A stretch of DNA of 64,000 nt from positions 2,976,001 through 3,040,000 of the forward strand of contig NC_087118.1 of assembly GCF_963855985.1 (NCBI RefSeq), in the 5' to 3' direction. Positions 9,246-19,374 of the stretch are shown here, piece by piece. The position numbers and the translations under genes are program-made. The notes below the pieces were generated by a model, which did no database searches, was not told the origin of the DNA, and saw nothing but the letters and a program-made list of their open reading frames with translations. How positions within the stretch are numbered: the stretch's first letter is position 1; each line of letters opens with the position of its first letter. This DNA is from Ostrinia nubilalis (taxonomy: Eukaryota > Arthropoda > Insecta > Lepidoptera > Crambidae).

Positions 9246-10958
9246 TTTTTTTATTTTACAGTGTGAGTCACGTTAAAGTGTACATATGAAAATAGATGAA
9301 ACTAGACCTATTTTTATCGACAAAAAAGAGGTCAAAAAATTTTTGAGATTTTTTTTTATTTTTTTATAGAATTTTTTTTCTTCCTATTACTTATTGTAAA
9401 GAAAACGTAATAACTTTTAAACTAAGCAGTATATCCTGATAAAATAAATTCAGTAATAATGTAAATAACAGGCGATACTAAAAAAATACATAAAATACAC
9501 AAAAAATTACAACAAATAAAAAAAATGATACTTTTTGAAAAAAATCTGCTTTTAAATTCGTGTGTTTTTGGTTATTTGATAAATTTCTCCAAAAAATGCC
9601 CCTATAACAGGTGGTTTTTATTACTTTTTATTATTCTCTATCGTATTATCTTTGTGAAACCAAAAATCGCATGTCTCTATCCCTATCACAACATTTGCTA
9701 TGATCGTTTGAACAAAGGCCTGCCACAACATTATTCTCCGCTACAGGTAGAGACAATTTTAATTTTAACTAAAATGTTTATTTTACTTTGAAATATTTTG
9801 TTTTTATTTGAAATCTAACTTGTCTTTATCAAAACTACAAATCTAGAGCCATTTTCAGTTTCGTTGTTAACGAAGCTTTGAATGGCGCGCCCGGAGAGGC
9901 TTAGTTCAAACGATCATTGCAAACGTTGTGATAAGGATAGAGACATGCGATTTTTGGTTTTACGAAGGTAATACGATAGAGAATAATACAAAGTAATAAA
10001 AACTACCGGTTATAAGGGCATTTTTTGGAGAAAATTATCAAATAACCAAAAAAACACGAATTTAAAAGCAGATTTTATTCAAAAAGTATCATTTTTTATT
10101 ATTTGTTGGCCTTTTTTGTGTATTATATGTATTTTTTTAGTATCGCCTGTTATTTAGCATTATTACTGTTTTTATTTTATCAGGATATACTGCTTAGTTT
10201 AAAAGTTATTACGTTTTCTTTACAATAAGTAATTGGAAGAAAAAAAAATCTATAAAAAAATTAAAAAAAATCTCAAAAAAATTTTGACCTCTTTATTGTC
10301 GATAAAAATAGGTCTAGTTTCATCTATTTTCATATGTACACTTGAACACTTGAGGACTCGCGCCTTAATTTGTAACATTCATACTCGCTACCGGGTGCGC
10401 TGGACCCAGTATATAAAATCCTATGTATTTTTCTAAAACTTTTAATAAAAGTGAAAACTAGTTTATTAGAAGGATAATATGATATAAACAAAGACAAAAT
10501 AATAAATCAAATAGTCATAATATTTATTGCCTTATTCTAAAATAACAACTTATTTAAAAAATTGAAGGTTTTTCGGCAAAATGAAGGTTATTTTTGAAAA
10601 TTTCTGTAATTAATTATTTAAAAAAATACCTTGTTTATTTTCGTAAGCTACTATAATTTGCCTACTTATACCAATTAACAATTAATGAGAAATTAGTATA
10701 AAACATTAAAAAATTCACTTTGTTTACCGGGTCCAGTGGACTCAAAAACACATTTTTCGTCTGTAGCAATCACATGCAGTGGGCTATTTGACGATTATGA
10801 CCGCTATTGGCTGTGCTACAATGTCGTGGAAAGGTACTAAGAGCGACAACATCGCAAACGTCAAACTCTAAAAGTTATTACACAAAAATTGAAGAACTGG
10901 GTCCGTTAGACCCATTAGCGAGTCCTTAAGTGTTAACGTGACTTACACTGTATTTTAA
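9246..10958. repeat. Long foldback element with about 470-base arms
   Basis: About 9246-9720 is complementary to 9897-10345 plus 10934-10958; a TTAA-flanked element sits in the right arm. The arms share blocks such as ATCGCATGTCTCTATCC and its complement, and GTATATCCTGATAAAATAAA. They have diverged moderately, so it is older than the hairpin at 88-409. The centre (9721-9896) is AT-rich without coding. The sequence just outside on the left (from about 9155, ACAGGGTGTTGATTTC) is also TE-like, so the true left end may lie there. Confidence 0.8.
10346..10932. mobile_element. TTAA-targeting non-autonomous DNA element (piggyBac-like candidate)
   Basis: TTAA lies at the right border (10933-10936) and a decayed TTGA at the left (10342-10345). 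Terminal inverted repeats run ACACTTGAGGACTCG on the left against CACTTAAGGACTCG on the right, and the outer foldback arm is restored exactly when it is removed. Subterminal palindromes of the type GGGTCC...GGACCC occur at about 10393-10409, 10728-10742 and 10901-10917. No transposase. Target TTAA is typical of piggyBac, but the ends do not begin CCC, so the family call is uncertain. Confidence 0.7.
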
Positions 10959-11247
10959 ATATCTACGATTTCCATAATCGACCACTACAGTGCAGAATAG
11001 TCCCCCAACGCAAACGGCGCGCGGCGCTCACCCGGTGACCCGGGCAAACGCTGCGCCCCCCGTCCCGCGCCTCACTACCCGCGCTCGCCCATGAGTCAGT
11101 CAACTATCAGCCACAATCAGCTGTGAGTTCAACGACGACTACTGGACGGAGCTTAATCCAAATCTACCCTAAAAATGTAATGAGTAAATTAGTTACTTAC
11201 ACCTTATCACGTTACGAGTTTATTTTTTGTTCTAAAAACTAATTAAT
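10959..11247. other. GC-rich unassigned stretch next to the Gypsy A LTR
   Basis: Bases 10999-11100 are markedly GC-rich (GGCGCGCGGCGC, CACCCGGTGACCCGGG) amid AT-rich DNA. No ORF or known element is seen. Confidence 0.4.
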
Positions 11248-11534
11248 TAAAGTAATATTAGTTCAGAAGTAAGGCCAGAAATAATACTCAATTATACAAT
11301 ACCAGTTTTATTTTCTTCTACAGACGGTATTACACAGAGAGGTCCCCTCGACTCGAGCGCTCGTAACAGAATGGATCGCGCGAGACCGAAAACAACCGTT
11401 AGCAACCGAGCGCATTCCAACTGACATAACTCACATTCCAACTTATTATTTCGCTTACCCGCATTTAATTATTAAAACAACAATATACATTTAAATTTCC
11501 AATTAACATCTGTTTCACAGTAAAAATGCTTACA
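11248..11534 (-). repeat. Gypsy A 3' LTR
   Basis: 285 of 287 bases match 33820-34106. On the minus strand it starts TGTAAGC and ends near CTTTA, not the usual CA. No clear purine tract is visible at 11535, which is odd for a 3' LTR. Confidence 0.8.
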
Positions 11535-12166
11535 GTCGGCCATTCTGAATCAACTGAGTCCTCCAGTTGAATTTAGTATATAAAAAAAATAGAAAACTAT
11601 AAACATTATTACTATTATTAGTAATAATAATTGTTACTTAATATTTCATCCTCATCATCATAAATCAACATTGTTATTTCATTATCATTTTACATAAATT
11701 AATTTCATTATTAATACAATAATAAAATAATACTAATATTCAATATACCTACTACTAACTACTCATCAAAATATTACTAACTACTCATCAAAATACTACT
11801 AATTACTCATCAAAATACTACTATATACAAATTTATATTAACTATAACAAAATTCCGTTCGGCCATCTTATACCATAATTGTTCCACCAATTATAATACT
11901 GCTTACGACACAATTATAATACTACTTATAACATAATTAGGTACTCATTACCAATCACTAATAATACCAAGAAAAGAAATCCTTCTGATCATTTGCAAAA
12001 CAGAATCAGTGCTTTAAACATATTTTTTTTTAACTAAATCAGAATCATTTACATCACAGCATTATCTTGTAAATTCTAACATACTCATCATTTGTAATTC
12101 ATTATTAAATTCCACTATGTGAAGACTTATCCATATTCATCACAACATACAAAAGTAACACACTCA
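11535..12166 (-). other. Gypsy A 3' untranslated region, AT-rich with short repeats
   Basis: No coding sequence. Three copies of a 22-base unit around CTAACTACTCATCAAAATA lie at about 11756-11822, in a background of ATT/ACT trinucleotides. Confidence 0.5.
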
Positions 12167-12735
12167 TAATATTTAATTGTCAATAGACTCCATTGTGTGT
12201 AAATCGTTCCAACTACAAAATCATACACAATCTAACACACTCATAATTGTCAATAGACTCCATTGTGTGTAAATTGTTCCAACTACAAAATCATACACAA
12301 TCTAACACACTCATAATCTATCTATATCTTATATATATATAAAAATGAAACCCGTTTTCCGTTGTCACGACATAACATGAAAACGGCTTGACCGATTTGG
12401 CTGATTTTTTTTTTTTTGTAGTTTTCTAATACTCTGTACAAGGTTTTTACGGAAAAAAATATAAAGAAAATCTCTACGCTAAGGCGGTACGAAGTTCGCC
12501 GGGTCAGCTAGTTGTCAATAGACTCCATTGTGTGTAAATTGTTCCAACTACAAAATCATACACAATCTAACACACTCATAATTGTCAATAGACTCCATTG
12601 TGTGTAAATTGTTCCAACTACAAAATCATACACAATCTAACACACTCATAATTGTCAATAGACTCCATTGTGTGTAGATTGTTCTAATTACAAAATCTAA
12701 CACACTCATAATTGTCAACAGACTCCATTGTGTAA
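12167..12735. repeat. 70-base tandem array in the Gypsy A 3' UTR
   Basis: Six units built on TTGTCAATAGACTCCATTGT start near 12177, 12247, 12512, 12582, 12652 and 12712. The period is exactly 70 bases except the last (60), once the 195-base mini-Helitron is subtracted. Confidence 0.9.
12317..12511 (+). mobile_element. Mini-Helitron (Lep1-like, 195 bases)
   Basis: Starts TCTATCTATATC and ends GGGTCAGCTAG, and is placed between A (12316) and T (12512) with no target duplication; removal restores the 70-base repeat. The start, the CTAG end and A/T insertion match the short lepidopteran Helitrons known as Lep1 (family name from memory). Non-coding; mobilised by a Rep-helicase such as the one at 59-64 kb. 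Confidence 0.85.
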
Positions 12736-12810
12736 AATACCATCTTAATTTATCAAATGACTCACTGAAACTATCTCATAATTCAATCATTTATCATAAA
12801 CGTACACATT

Positions 12811-14349
12811 TTAATCATTGAACTCATTATCGCTACACTCATCAGCGCTCTCAATATTGTCATCTATATTTTGTGACACTACATTTGTCTCACCCTCATC
12901 ATTGCCTGCACATCCCAAATCAGTACGACTATCTCCGCTATCAGTTAAACTCTCCTCATCTGTGTCTGCCAACCCTTCTCGAGTGAAACTCAACCAAGGG
13001 TGGATTTTGTCTAAAGCTACAACTGCCTTATATTTACGGTTTTGTTTACGTGTCAAAGGCGTATCTTCGACCGCAAACCTATCATTGTTTAAAACCTTGA
13101 CAATTCTGTAAGGCCCCTGCAATTTAGCCATTAGTTTCCTAGATTTTCCATCATTACTTCCAACCTCTCTCTCAATCCTAACTAAATCACCTGTTTTATA
13201 TTTCCTACCTACTCTCCTAGTTTTATCAAACCTCTCCTTTTGTTTTGCTTGTTCCTCGTCAATTCTAGCGTTTACATTCTCTCTTATTGTTTGTAAATTT
13301 TCTTGTGAATTACCTACTTCACCCTGTTCAAGCAAAGATGTAACAATACCATCACTTTTGGCTCGCAATTTAGTTCCAAATAAGACCTCAGCTGGACTTT
13401 TTCCAGTACCCTTATTTATCGTTGTATTTAGACCTAGCTGAATCTCTTCTAAATGGACATCCCATTCATTTTCCTTACAATTGTGATTTTTCACCGCGAG
13501 GGAGGCCAAGATGGTACGATTGTATCGTTCCACTTGGCCATTCGCTCGCGGTGTCGCTACCGCGTTTAAGACATGTTTGATTCCCAGACTATTCACAAAA
13601 TCTTTAAAACTCTTACTAGTAAACGATGTACCTCTATCACTAATCAATCTACTTGGTATTCCAAATAATAATAAACTAAAATATTGGTTCAACACTTTTA
13701 TGGTCGACTTAGACTTTGTATTTTTAACTGCATATAAATTGACATATTTAGTGTAAGCTTCTACAAGTACCAATAAATAACTATTTCTAGATTTACTGCG
13801 AACAAATGGACCCAAATGGTCCATATGTACCGTGTGGAAAGGCTTATCTATTTTCGGAATTGGGTGAAGCAGTCCTTGCCTTTTCCCAGCAGGTATTTTA
13901 TGGTAACTACACTCTAAGCACGATTGAACATACTTCTTTACGAATTTAGTCATTTTTGGGAACCAGTAAAGAGATTTTAATTTGTCTAACGTTTTGTCTA
14001 CCCCAAAATGACCAAGTTCATCATGGCATTTTTTTAGTAGTTGCCATCTAAACCCCCTCGGAACTAACCACTTTAATTGACTGTCAACAACTCTATAAAC
14101 TTTACCTCCCTTTATGCGATAATTTTGATAAACCTCATTAATTTTAGGCGTCTCAGGGTCCTCTAAAATTTGCTTTACTCGCTGAACTTCTTCGTCAGCT
14201 CCTTGAATGGTTGTTAACCAATCTTCTGTTTCTACCGCTAAAATATCGAAAACAGGCTCAGGCTCGCATGATTGTGGAATTGCGTTTCGGCTGAGTGCAT
14301 CAACATGACACATGCGATTACCCGGCCTATACTCAACAACCAACCACAA
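12811..14349 (-). pseudogene. Gypsy A RNase H end and integrase
   Basis: A 512-codon open frame. It begins with the RNase H end (EYRPGNRMCHVDALSRN). Then comes the integrase zinc finger (CHDELGHFG with H, then CLECSYHK), the core with Asp in HMDHLGPF, Asp in ISDRGTSFTS and Glu in NGQVERYNR, then KTGDLVRIEREV and LQGPYRIVKV of the C-terminal domain, and an acidic tail to the TAA at 12811. All catalytic residues are present. It is separated from upstream RNase H by a frameshift near 14345, so although this segment is intact the polyprotein is not. Confidence 0.92.
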
Positions 14350-14825
14350 TCATACTCTTGTAGCTGAAGCCACCATCTGCCTATACGTGGTATTATATCT
14401 CTTTTGGACAAAGTAGTGCGCAATGCGTTACAATCGGTTACAATTACAAACTTTATGCCTAAAACATAGACTCTAAATCGTTGTAACGATGCGATAACAG
14501 CTAACGTCTCTAATTCGAAGGAGTGATATTTTTGTTCTTCTTGAGTCGTTTGTCTACTATAGTAGGCTACCGCTCTCCACCTACCTGTATTATCCTCCTG
14601 AAGTAGCATACCCGCTATGCCCGTCTTACAGGCGTCTGTATGTATCTGAGTATTAGCTCTTACGTCATACAAAGCTAATATAGGCCTTTTTACTAATTCG
14701 GACTTTAGTGTAGAAAATGCTTTTGCCTGTTCAGTACCCCATTCCCATCTACTGTCCTTTTTTAACAATCTTGTCAATGGATTAGCAATTATTGCAAAAT
14801 TTTTAACGAATCGGCGGAAAAAGCA
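14238..14825 (-). pseudogene. Gypsy A RNase H
   Basis: Reads IANPLTRLLKKDSRWEWG, then the RNase H motifs HTDACKTGIAGML, SFELETLAVIASL and VTDCNALRTT. These hold the acidic residues that would cleave the RNA strand of the hybrid. After about 14345 the frame drifts into nonsense (WLLSIGRVIACVM); the correct frame continues in the integrase ORF. It joins upstream RT only across the 43-base insertion at 14826-14868. Confidence 0.85.
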
Positions 14826-14868
14826 CTTACCATCAGGTGATCCGTCTGCTCGTTTGCCTCCTGCTAGC
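14826..14868 (-). repeat. 43-base scrap of a widespread lepidopteran repeat inside pol
   Basis: Between LGLAS and FRRFVKNF of the Gypsy A RT/RNase H link lies extra sequence containing, on the minus strand, CAAACGAGCAGACGGATCAC followed by CTGATGGTAAGTG. I recall this as a very common lepidopteran interspersed motif. It disrupts the reading frame. Confidence 0.6.
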
Positions 14869-15342
14869 CAAACCTAGGAATTGGCGTACTTCATGTTGAT
14901 TTGTCGGACACTTAAAATTTTCAACAGCCTCAGTTTTCCTTGAACCAGGTCTAACCCCGTTTTTGCTAACCTCAAAACCCAAGTAATCTATTTCTTGACA
15001 GAAAAATAAACATTTAGACAATTTTAATGTTAAGCCTGCTTTTTTAATGAGTTCAAGAACTGTTTTTAATCGTTCCATGCCCTGTGATATACTATTAGCT
15101 GGAATTATAATATCGTCCATAAATGCAAACGCTTCATTTTTGACGTCTTTTAGCATTTTATTTATTGTTTTTTGGAAAACTGAGGGTGCGTTGGCTAACC
15201 CAAAAAGCATGCGTGTAAATTGATATTGGCCATCAGGCGTAACGAAGGCAGTTTTATCCTGTGACAATGGATCCAAAGGAATTTGGTAATATCCGGATGC
15301 TAAGTCCAGCGTTATGAAATACTGATAACCACCTAACTGATC
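14869..15342 (-). pseudogene. Gypsy A reverse transcriptase, second part
   Basis: Reads DQLGGYQYFITLDLASGYYQ, then DKTAFVTPDGQYQFTRMLFG, the catalytic AFAFMDDIII (a YxDD variant, FMDD) and CQEIDYLGFEVSKNGVRPG. It is continuous with the first RT part at 20768-20880 once Gypsy B is removed; the split lies between RIEDQI and DQLGG. Confidence 0.9.
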
Positions 15343-15346
15343 AATT
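15343..15346. repeat. 4-base target-site duplication of Gypsy B, left
   Basis: AATT here and at 20764-20767. A 4-base duplication is usual for this Gypsy lineage, and removing one copy restores the RT frame of Gypsy A. Confidence 0.85.
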
Positions 15347-15558
15347 TGTCACGGTTGGGTGTCGTCCGTGAACGTAGGATAAATAAATGATACACGTCGT
15401 ATTCAGTGAATTCCGGTTTATTGGCGCAGCGCCCGATCAATGCGCCTGCGCCTCCACAACTGACTCATACATAATAATATCGGGAATAATAACACATGCA
15501 GTAACACATACACATAGGTAGGTGGTACACATTACATCGTAGGTAATACGACCCCACA
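15347..15558 (-). repeat. Gypsy B 3' LTR
   Basis: Differs at three bases from the other LTR. On the minus strand it is preceded by the purine tract AAAAGGGGGGGAATAT (15559-15574). Confidence 0.9.
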
Positions 15559-15712
15559 ATATTCCCCCCCTTTTAAAAAAAAAATACATTGCTACTAAAA
15601 GTAATACAATCATACAGCATGAAAATAGAACCAAATATTATTTTACATTGAAAACAAAAATAATTTAGAATTTTGAAAATAACACAGGTTACACAGTACA
15701 CTACACACACAT

Positions 15713-15997
15713 TCACACTACAAAATTCGTGGGATTTTGTGCTGCGGCGGTCACGGGTGCGCCGGTAGGAGGTCGGGCCTTGAGGACCTTCTTGCGCAAC
15801 CATGATCTGATCCTGTCACGGCATGAGTTCTTCAATATCACGACTAGTACGATGGCCATAATAATGGCGAAAGCCATCACGATGTAACCGTATTTATCGA
15901 TTTTATGCTGCACCTCGGCCACCTGGCTTTGGTGCGACACAACTGTTGCTACAGCGATGTTGTTGTCTTGTTGACCTTTACTGCTACTAGCGCCCAT
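15713..15997 (-). CDS. Small ORF after pol: putative N-myristoylated single-span membrane peptide
   Basis: A 94-codon ORF that starts with ATG at 15997 and ends at 15713. The N-terminus MGASSSK fits the N-myristoylation pattern (Gly2, Ser6, Lys7). Residues about 37-56 (YGYIVMAFAIIMAIVLVVIL) form one transmembrane helix. A basic segment (CRDRIRSWLRKKVLK) and a Pro/Ala-rich tail follow. It lies between the end of integrase (16270) and the 3' LTR, where envelope or accessory genes sit in other insect retroelements, but it is far too short for an envelope and has no signal peptide. Lipid anchor plus one membrane span suggests a role at the cell membrane, for example in particle assembly or budding (inference). 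I recall similar short ORFs in other insect Gypsy elements but cannot name a characterised one. Confidence 0.65.
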   Translation of the reverse strand: MGASSSKGQQDNNIAVATVVSHQSQVAEVQHKIDKYGYIVMAFAIIMAIVLVVILKNSCRDRIRSWLRKKVLKARPPTGAPVTAAAQNPTNFVV

Positions 15998-16269
15998 TAT
16001 AGATATTTACTAACTACTACAGTGAAAGATAGATATTATCTCCGAATACAGTGTAAGTGTGATTGTCAACTACTAATAAAAATATTACTTTATATATTGG
16101 GATCAGATCATGTTTACGCAATGTTTCGTCAAGATAAATCTGCATACAAATGACAAAAATGTACTTTGACCAGACCAATTACTTGAAAACATTATTACAA
16201 ATCAATTTGCTTAAACTACGAGTAAAATGCAATAGCACAAACAATAGTGTTCTAATTATAGATAAGTGC

Positions 16270-16572
16270 TTAAGTAGCGAAACGTACAGGTCTCCTTATG
16301 ACGCGACCTGAGCGTGTTGTTGTGCGCGATTCTGAGTCGCTCGCAATGTTAGAATTTCGATCGATATCGGGTGGCGTTTGCTGCAACATGTATGCCGGTT
16401 TCAAGCGATCGATGGAAATCCTAACTTTCCGATTGGGAAACTCTACATCATAAACCTTAGATCCTCGTTTTAGTACGCGGTACGGACCGTCGTACGTAGG
16501 TTTCAAAGATTTATGTACCTCGTTCCTTACAAATACAAATTCACAATCTCTCAAATCAGGGTGAACAAAAAA
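16270..16572 (-). pseudogene. Gypsy B integrase C-terminal domain
   Basis: Reads DCEFVFVRNEVHKSLKPTYD, then GPYRVLKRGSKVYDVEF and ISIDRLKPAYM, the usual SH3-like end of Gypsy integrases, finishing RSGRVIRRPVRF. One frame away from the main pol ORF, which runs into a stop at 16573 beside an A-rich stretch, so a single-base indel separates them. Confidence 0.85.
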
Positions 16573-18699
16573 TTATTTATTAGAATGTGATATTGGGTTT
16601 GGCCTAAAACTGTTCAAAATGCCGCGCAACTTTTGAACATAAGTGAAATCGTCACATGCACTAATTGATCGTTCGCTATAAAAATCTGATGGTAAGCGAA
16701 TGGTTTTAGCATAAGTCATCTCGGCTGCGCTTACATTGTTATCGGTGCGAATAGCAGCTCTTAAACCTAACAAAACTGTTGAAAGTTCATCTACCCAAGA
16801 AGATGATTTTTCTATGAGACGTGCTGTTATTGCGACTTTTAAAGATCTGTGCCACCTTTCTATAGCACCGTTGCTTTGAGGATGGTATGGAGTTGTTCGG
16901 ATTTTATCAATTCCTAGCAACTTCATTAATTTTGAAAATAGATCGCTCTCAAACTGGCGTCCTTGGTCACTAGTTAATCTCAAGGGACAGCCAAAGCGCG
17001 TTATCCATCCATCATAAATCATTTTGGCTACTGTTTCAGCAGTTACGTCTTTAATAGGAAATGCTTCGGGCCAATGTGTGCGTCTGTCAATGATCGTTAA
17101 ACAATACCTATAACCTTCTGAACTTGTTGCGAGTGGACCAACGATGTCGACATGAATATGCTCAAACCTGTCGCATAATGGAAAAGCTTCCAATGCTGAA
17201 GTAGTGTGCCGAACTACTTTCGAGCGTTGGCAGCTGATACAAGTTTTAGCCCAAATCCCAATGTCACGATTCATACTTGGCCAAAAGAATTTGTCAGATA
17301 CCATTTTTCTAGATGAGCGTATCCCTGGATGACTCAGTTTGTGTATTGCGTCAAAAGCTATCCTACGATACTCTTTCGGTAGATACGGCCTTGCTCTGCT
17401 CGTAGATAACTCACAAAAAATAGGTTTGCTACTAGTGGGCATAACTATTTTTTTTAAATAAACGCCTTTGCTATTATTGTTTGTAAACTGAGTAACATAC
17501 TCATCGTTGCTCTGTGCATCTGCTAACTCGTCATAATTAATTGAGGTCGGGCAAGTTACAGTTTCTATGCGCGATAGTGAGTCCGCTACCACATTATCGC
17601 TACCTGTTACGTGTCGAATATCTGTAGTATACTCGCTTATAAAAGCTAGTTGCCTAATACGTCTTGGTGTTTCTTTTTCACATTTGGTTTTTTTAAAAGC
17701 AAAAGTTAAGGGTTTGTGGTCGGTGTAAATAGTAAGCGCGCGACCTTCAATCAAGTCTTTGAAATACCGAATTGCTGAATAAACTGCTAAAAGTTCTCGG
17801 TCATACGTTGAATATTTAGTTTGAGTCTCAGTCATTTTTTGGGAAAAATAGCCTAACGGTTTCCAATTGTTATCAATAAATTGCTGTAAAACTGCACCTA
17901 TGCTGGAATTTGATGCGTCTGCCATAAGCGCTATTGGCGCGTCACTTCGTGGGTGGGATAATGTGGTAGCGTTCTGCAAACTTAGCTTACACTGCAGAAA
18001 AGCTTGCTCGGCCTCAGGTGTCCAAGTTATGATTGTTTTGTCTCTCTTCTTGCTGTTACATAAATATTTATTTAAAACCATTTGACACTCGACCGCCTTG
18101 GGAATGTGGGAACGATAAAAGTTAACCATTCCCAAGAAACGGCGTAATTCCTCAACTGTTTTCGGTTTTGTAAAATTTTTGATGGCTTCAATTTTGCTAT
18201 CTAAGGGTCGAATACCATCTTTAGACACTTCGTGACCTAGATACTCGATTTTTGACTCTCCAAAACAACATTTACTCAAATTTATAGAAATTCCGAATTG
18301 ATTAAAACGTTCAAAAAAAATTTGTAGATGTTCTCTGTGCTGACTAGGTGAATTACTAGCGATTATTACGTCATCAACAAAAGTAAACAAAAAGTCGAGA
18401 CCTTGTAGTACCGTATGATCCATAAATCGTTGATAGGTTTGACTTGCATTACGCAAACCGAAAGTCATCATGGGAAACTCAAATAGACCAAACGGTGTCG
18501 TAATCGCGGTTTTCTCTATATCATCCGGAAATATTGGTATACAATGGTAAGCTCTTACTACGTCAATTCGGGAAAAAATTGTTTTGCCATCCAACAGATA
18601 AGTAAAATCGTGTATTCGTGGTACGGGATAGCGATCGGGTTTTGTAATCGCGTTCAAACGTCGATAGTCGCCGCATGGACGTATTTCGCCGTTTTTTTT
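16573..18699 (-). pseudogene. Gypsy B RT, RNase H and integrase core
   Basis: Long open frame with all catalytic landmarks. [34 protein letters not shown] and [11 protein letters not shown] (YxDD variant FVDD). RNase [31 protein letters not shown] and [11 protein letters not shown]. Integrase: HHCC finger ([15 protein letters not shown]), then Asp in HVDIVGPL, Asp in [10 protein letters not shown] and Glu in [12 protein letters not shown]. The upstream part of RT is in another frame across a run of eight T (near 18700). Apart from that shift and the one at 16573 nothing looks broken. Confidence 0.93.
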
Positions 18700-19373
18700 T
18701 CGGGACTACGTGCAGCGGGCTCGACCATGGACTCTTGGACGGCCTACAAATCCCCATCTCCTGCATGACCTTGAACTCGTCTTTGACACGCTTGTACTTA
18801 TCTGGTGGTAACTGCCTGGCTCGTGCGTGAACAGGAGGACCTGAAGTCTCAATGTGATGGAATACATTGTGTTTAGGAGTACCTTTAAAATTAATAGGTT
18901 TTGTAATATCCGGGTATTTACAAATTACATCCCAATAAGGGTGGTTTTTGTCTACCGTGTTTATAGTCGACTCAGTGCAATTAACAATAGATGCTAACAC
19001 ATTTAAATTGGTTAATTTGTCAATTAATTTCCGTGATTTTAAGTCTACAAGTAGCCCGTAGTGGCTTAAAAAATCTGCACCTAGTATAGGTTGCTTAACG
19101 TCGGCTATTATAAATTCCCATCGATACGGACGGCGTAAGCGTAAATTGAGTACTAATGACCTAGTTCCAAACGTCTTTATTTCCGTGCCGTTCGCTGCAT
19201 AGAGTTTGTAATCTGAACATTTATTGCTGTATAAAAATTTACGTGAAACCGGAATAACAGAAACATTTGCGCCCGTATCGACGAGAAAATGATAACCGGT
19301 CGTTAAGTCTGTTACACGAAGGCGATGAGTGGGAGAAATTGCACAGATATCCGCCTCGCATACCTGAGCACAT
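18700..19373 (-). pseudogene. Gypsy B protease and RT start
   Basis: Aspartic protease active site HFLVDTGANVSVIP near 19265-19305, then ILGADFLSHYG, both typical of retropepsins. The linker follows, then the RT entry ([45 protein letters not shown]). The frame is -1 relative to gag and opens right at the gag stop, so pol is probably made by -1 ribosomal frameshifting. It ends at the T-run shift near 18700. Confidence 0.88.
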
Positions 19374-19374
19374 C

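Noticed and set aside
12167..12735. Regularly spaced repeats resembling a CRISPR array
   Set aside because: The units are direct tandem repeats without unique spacers, lie in a retrotransposon UTR, and the genome is eukaryotic.
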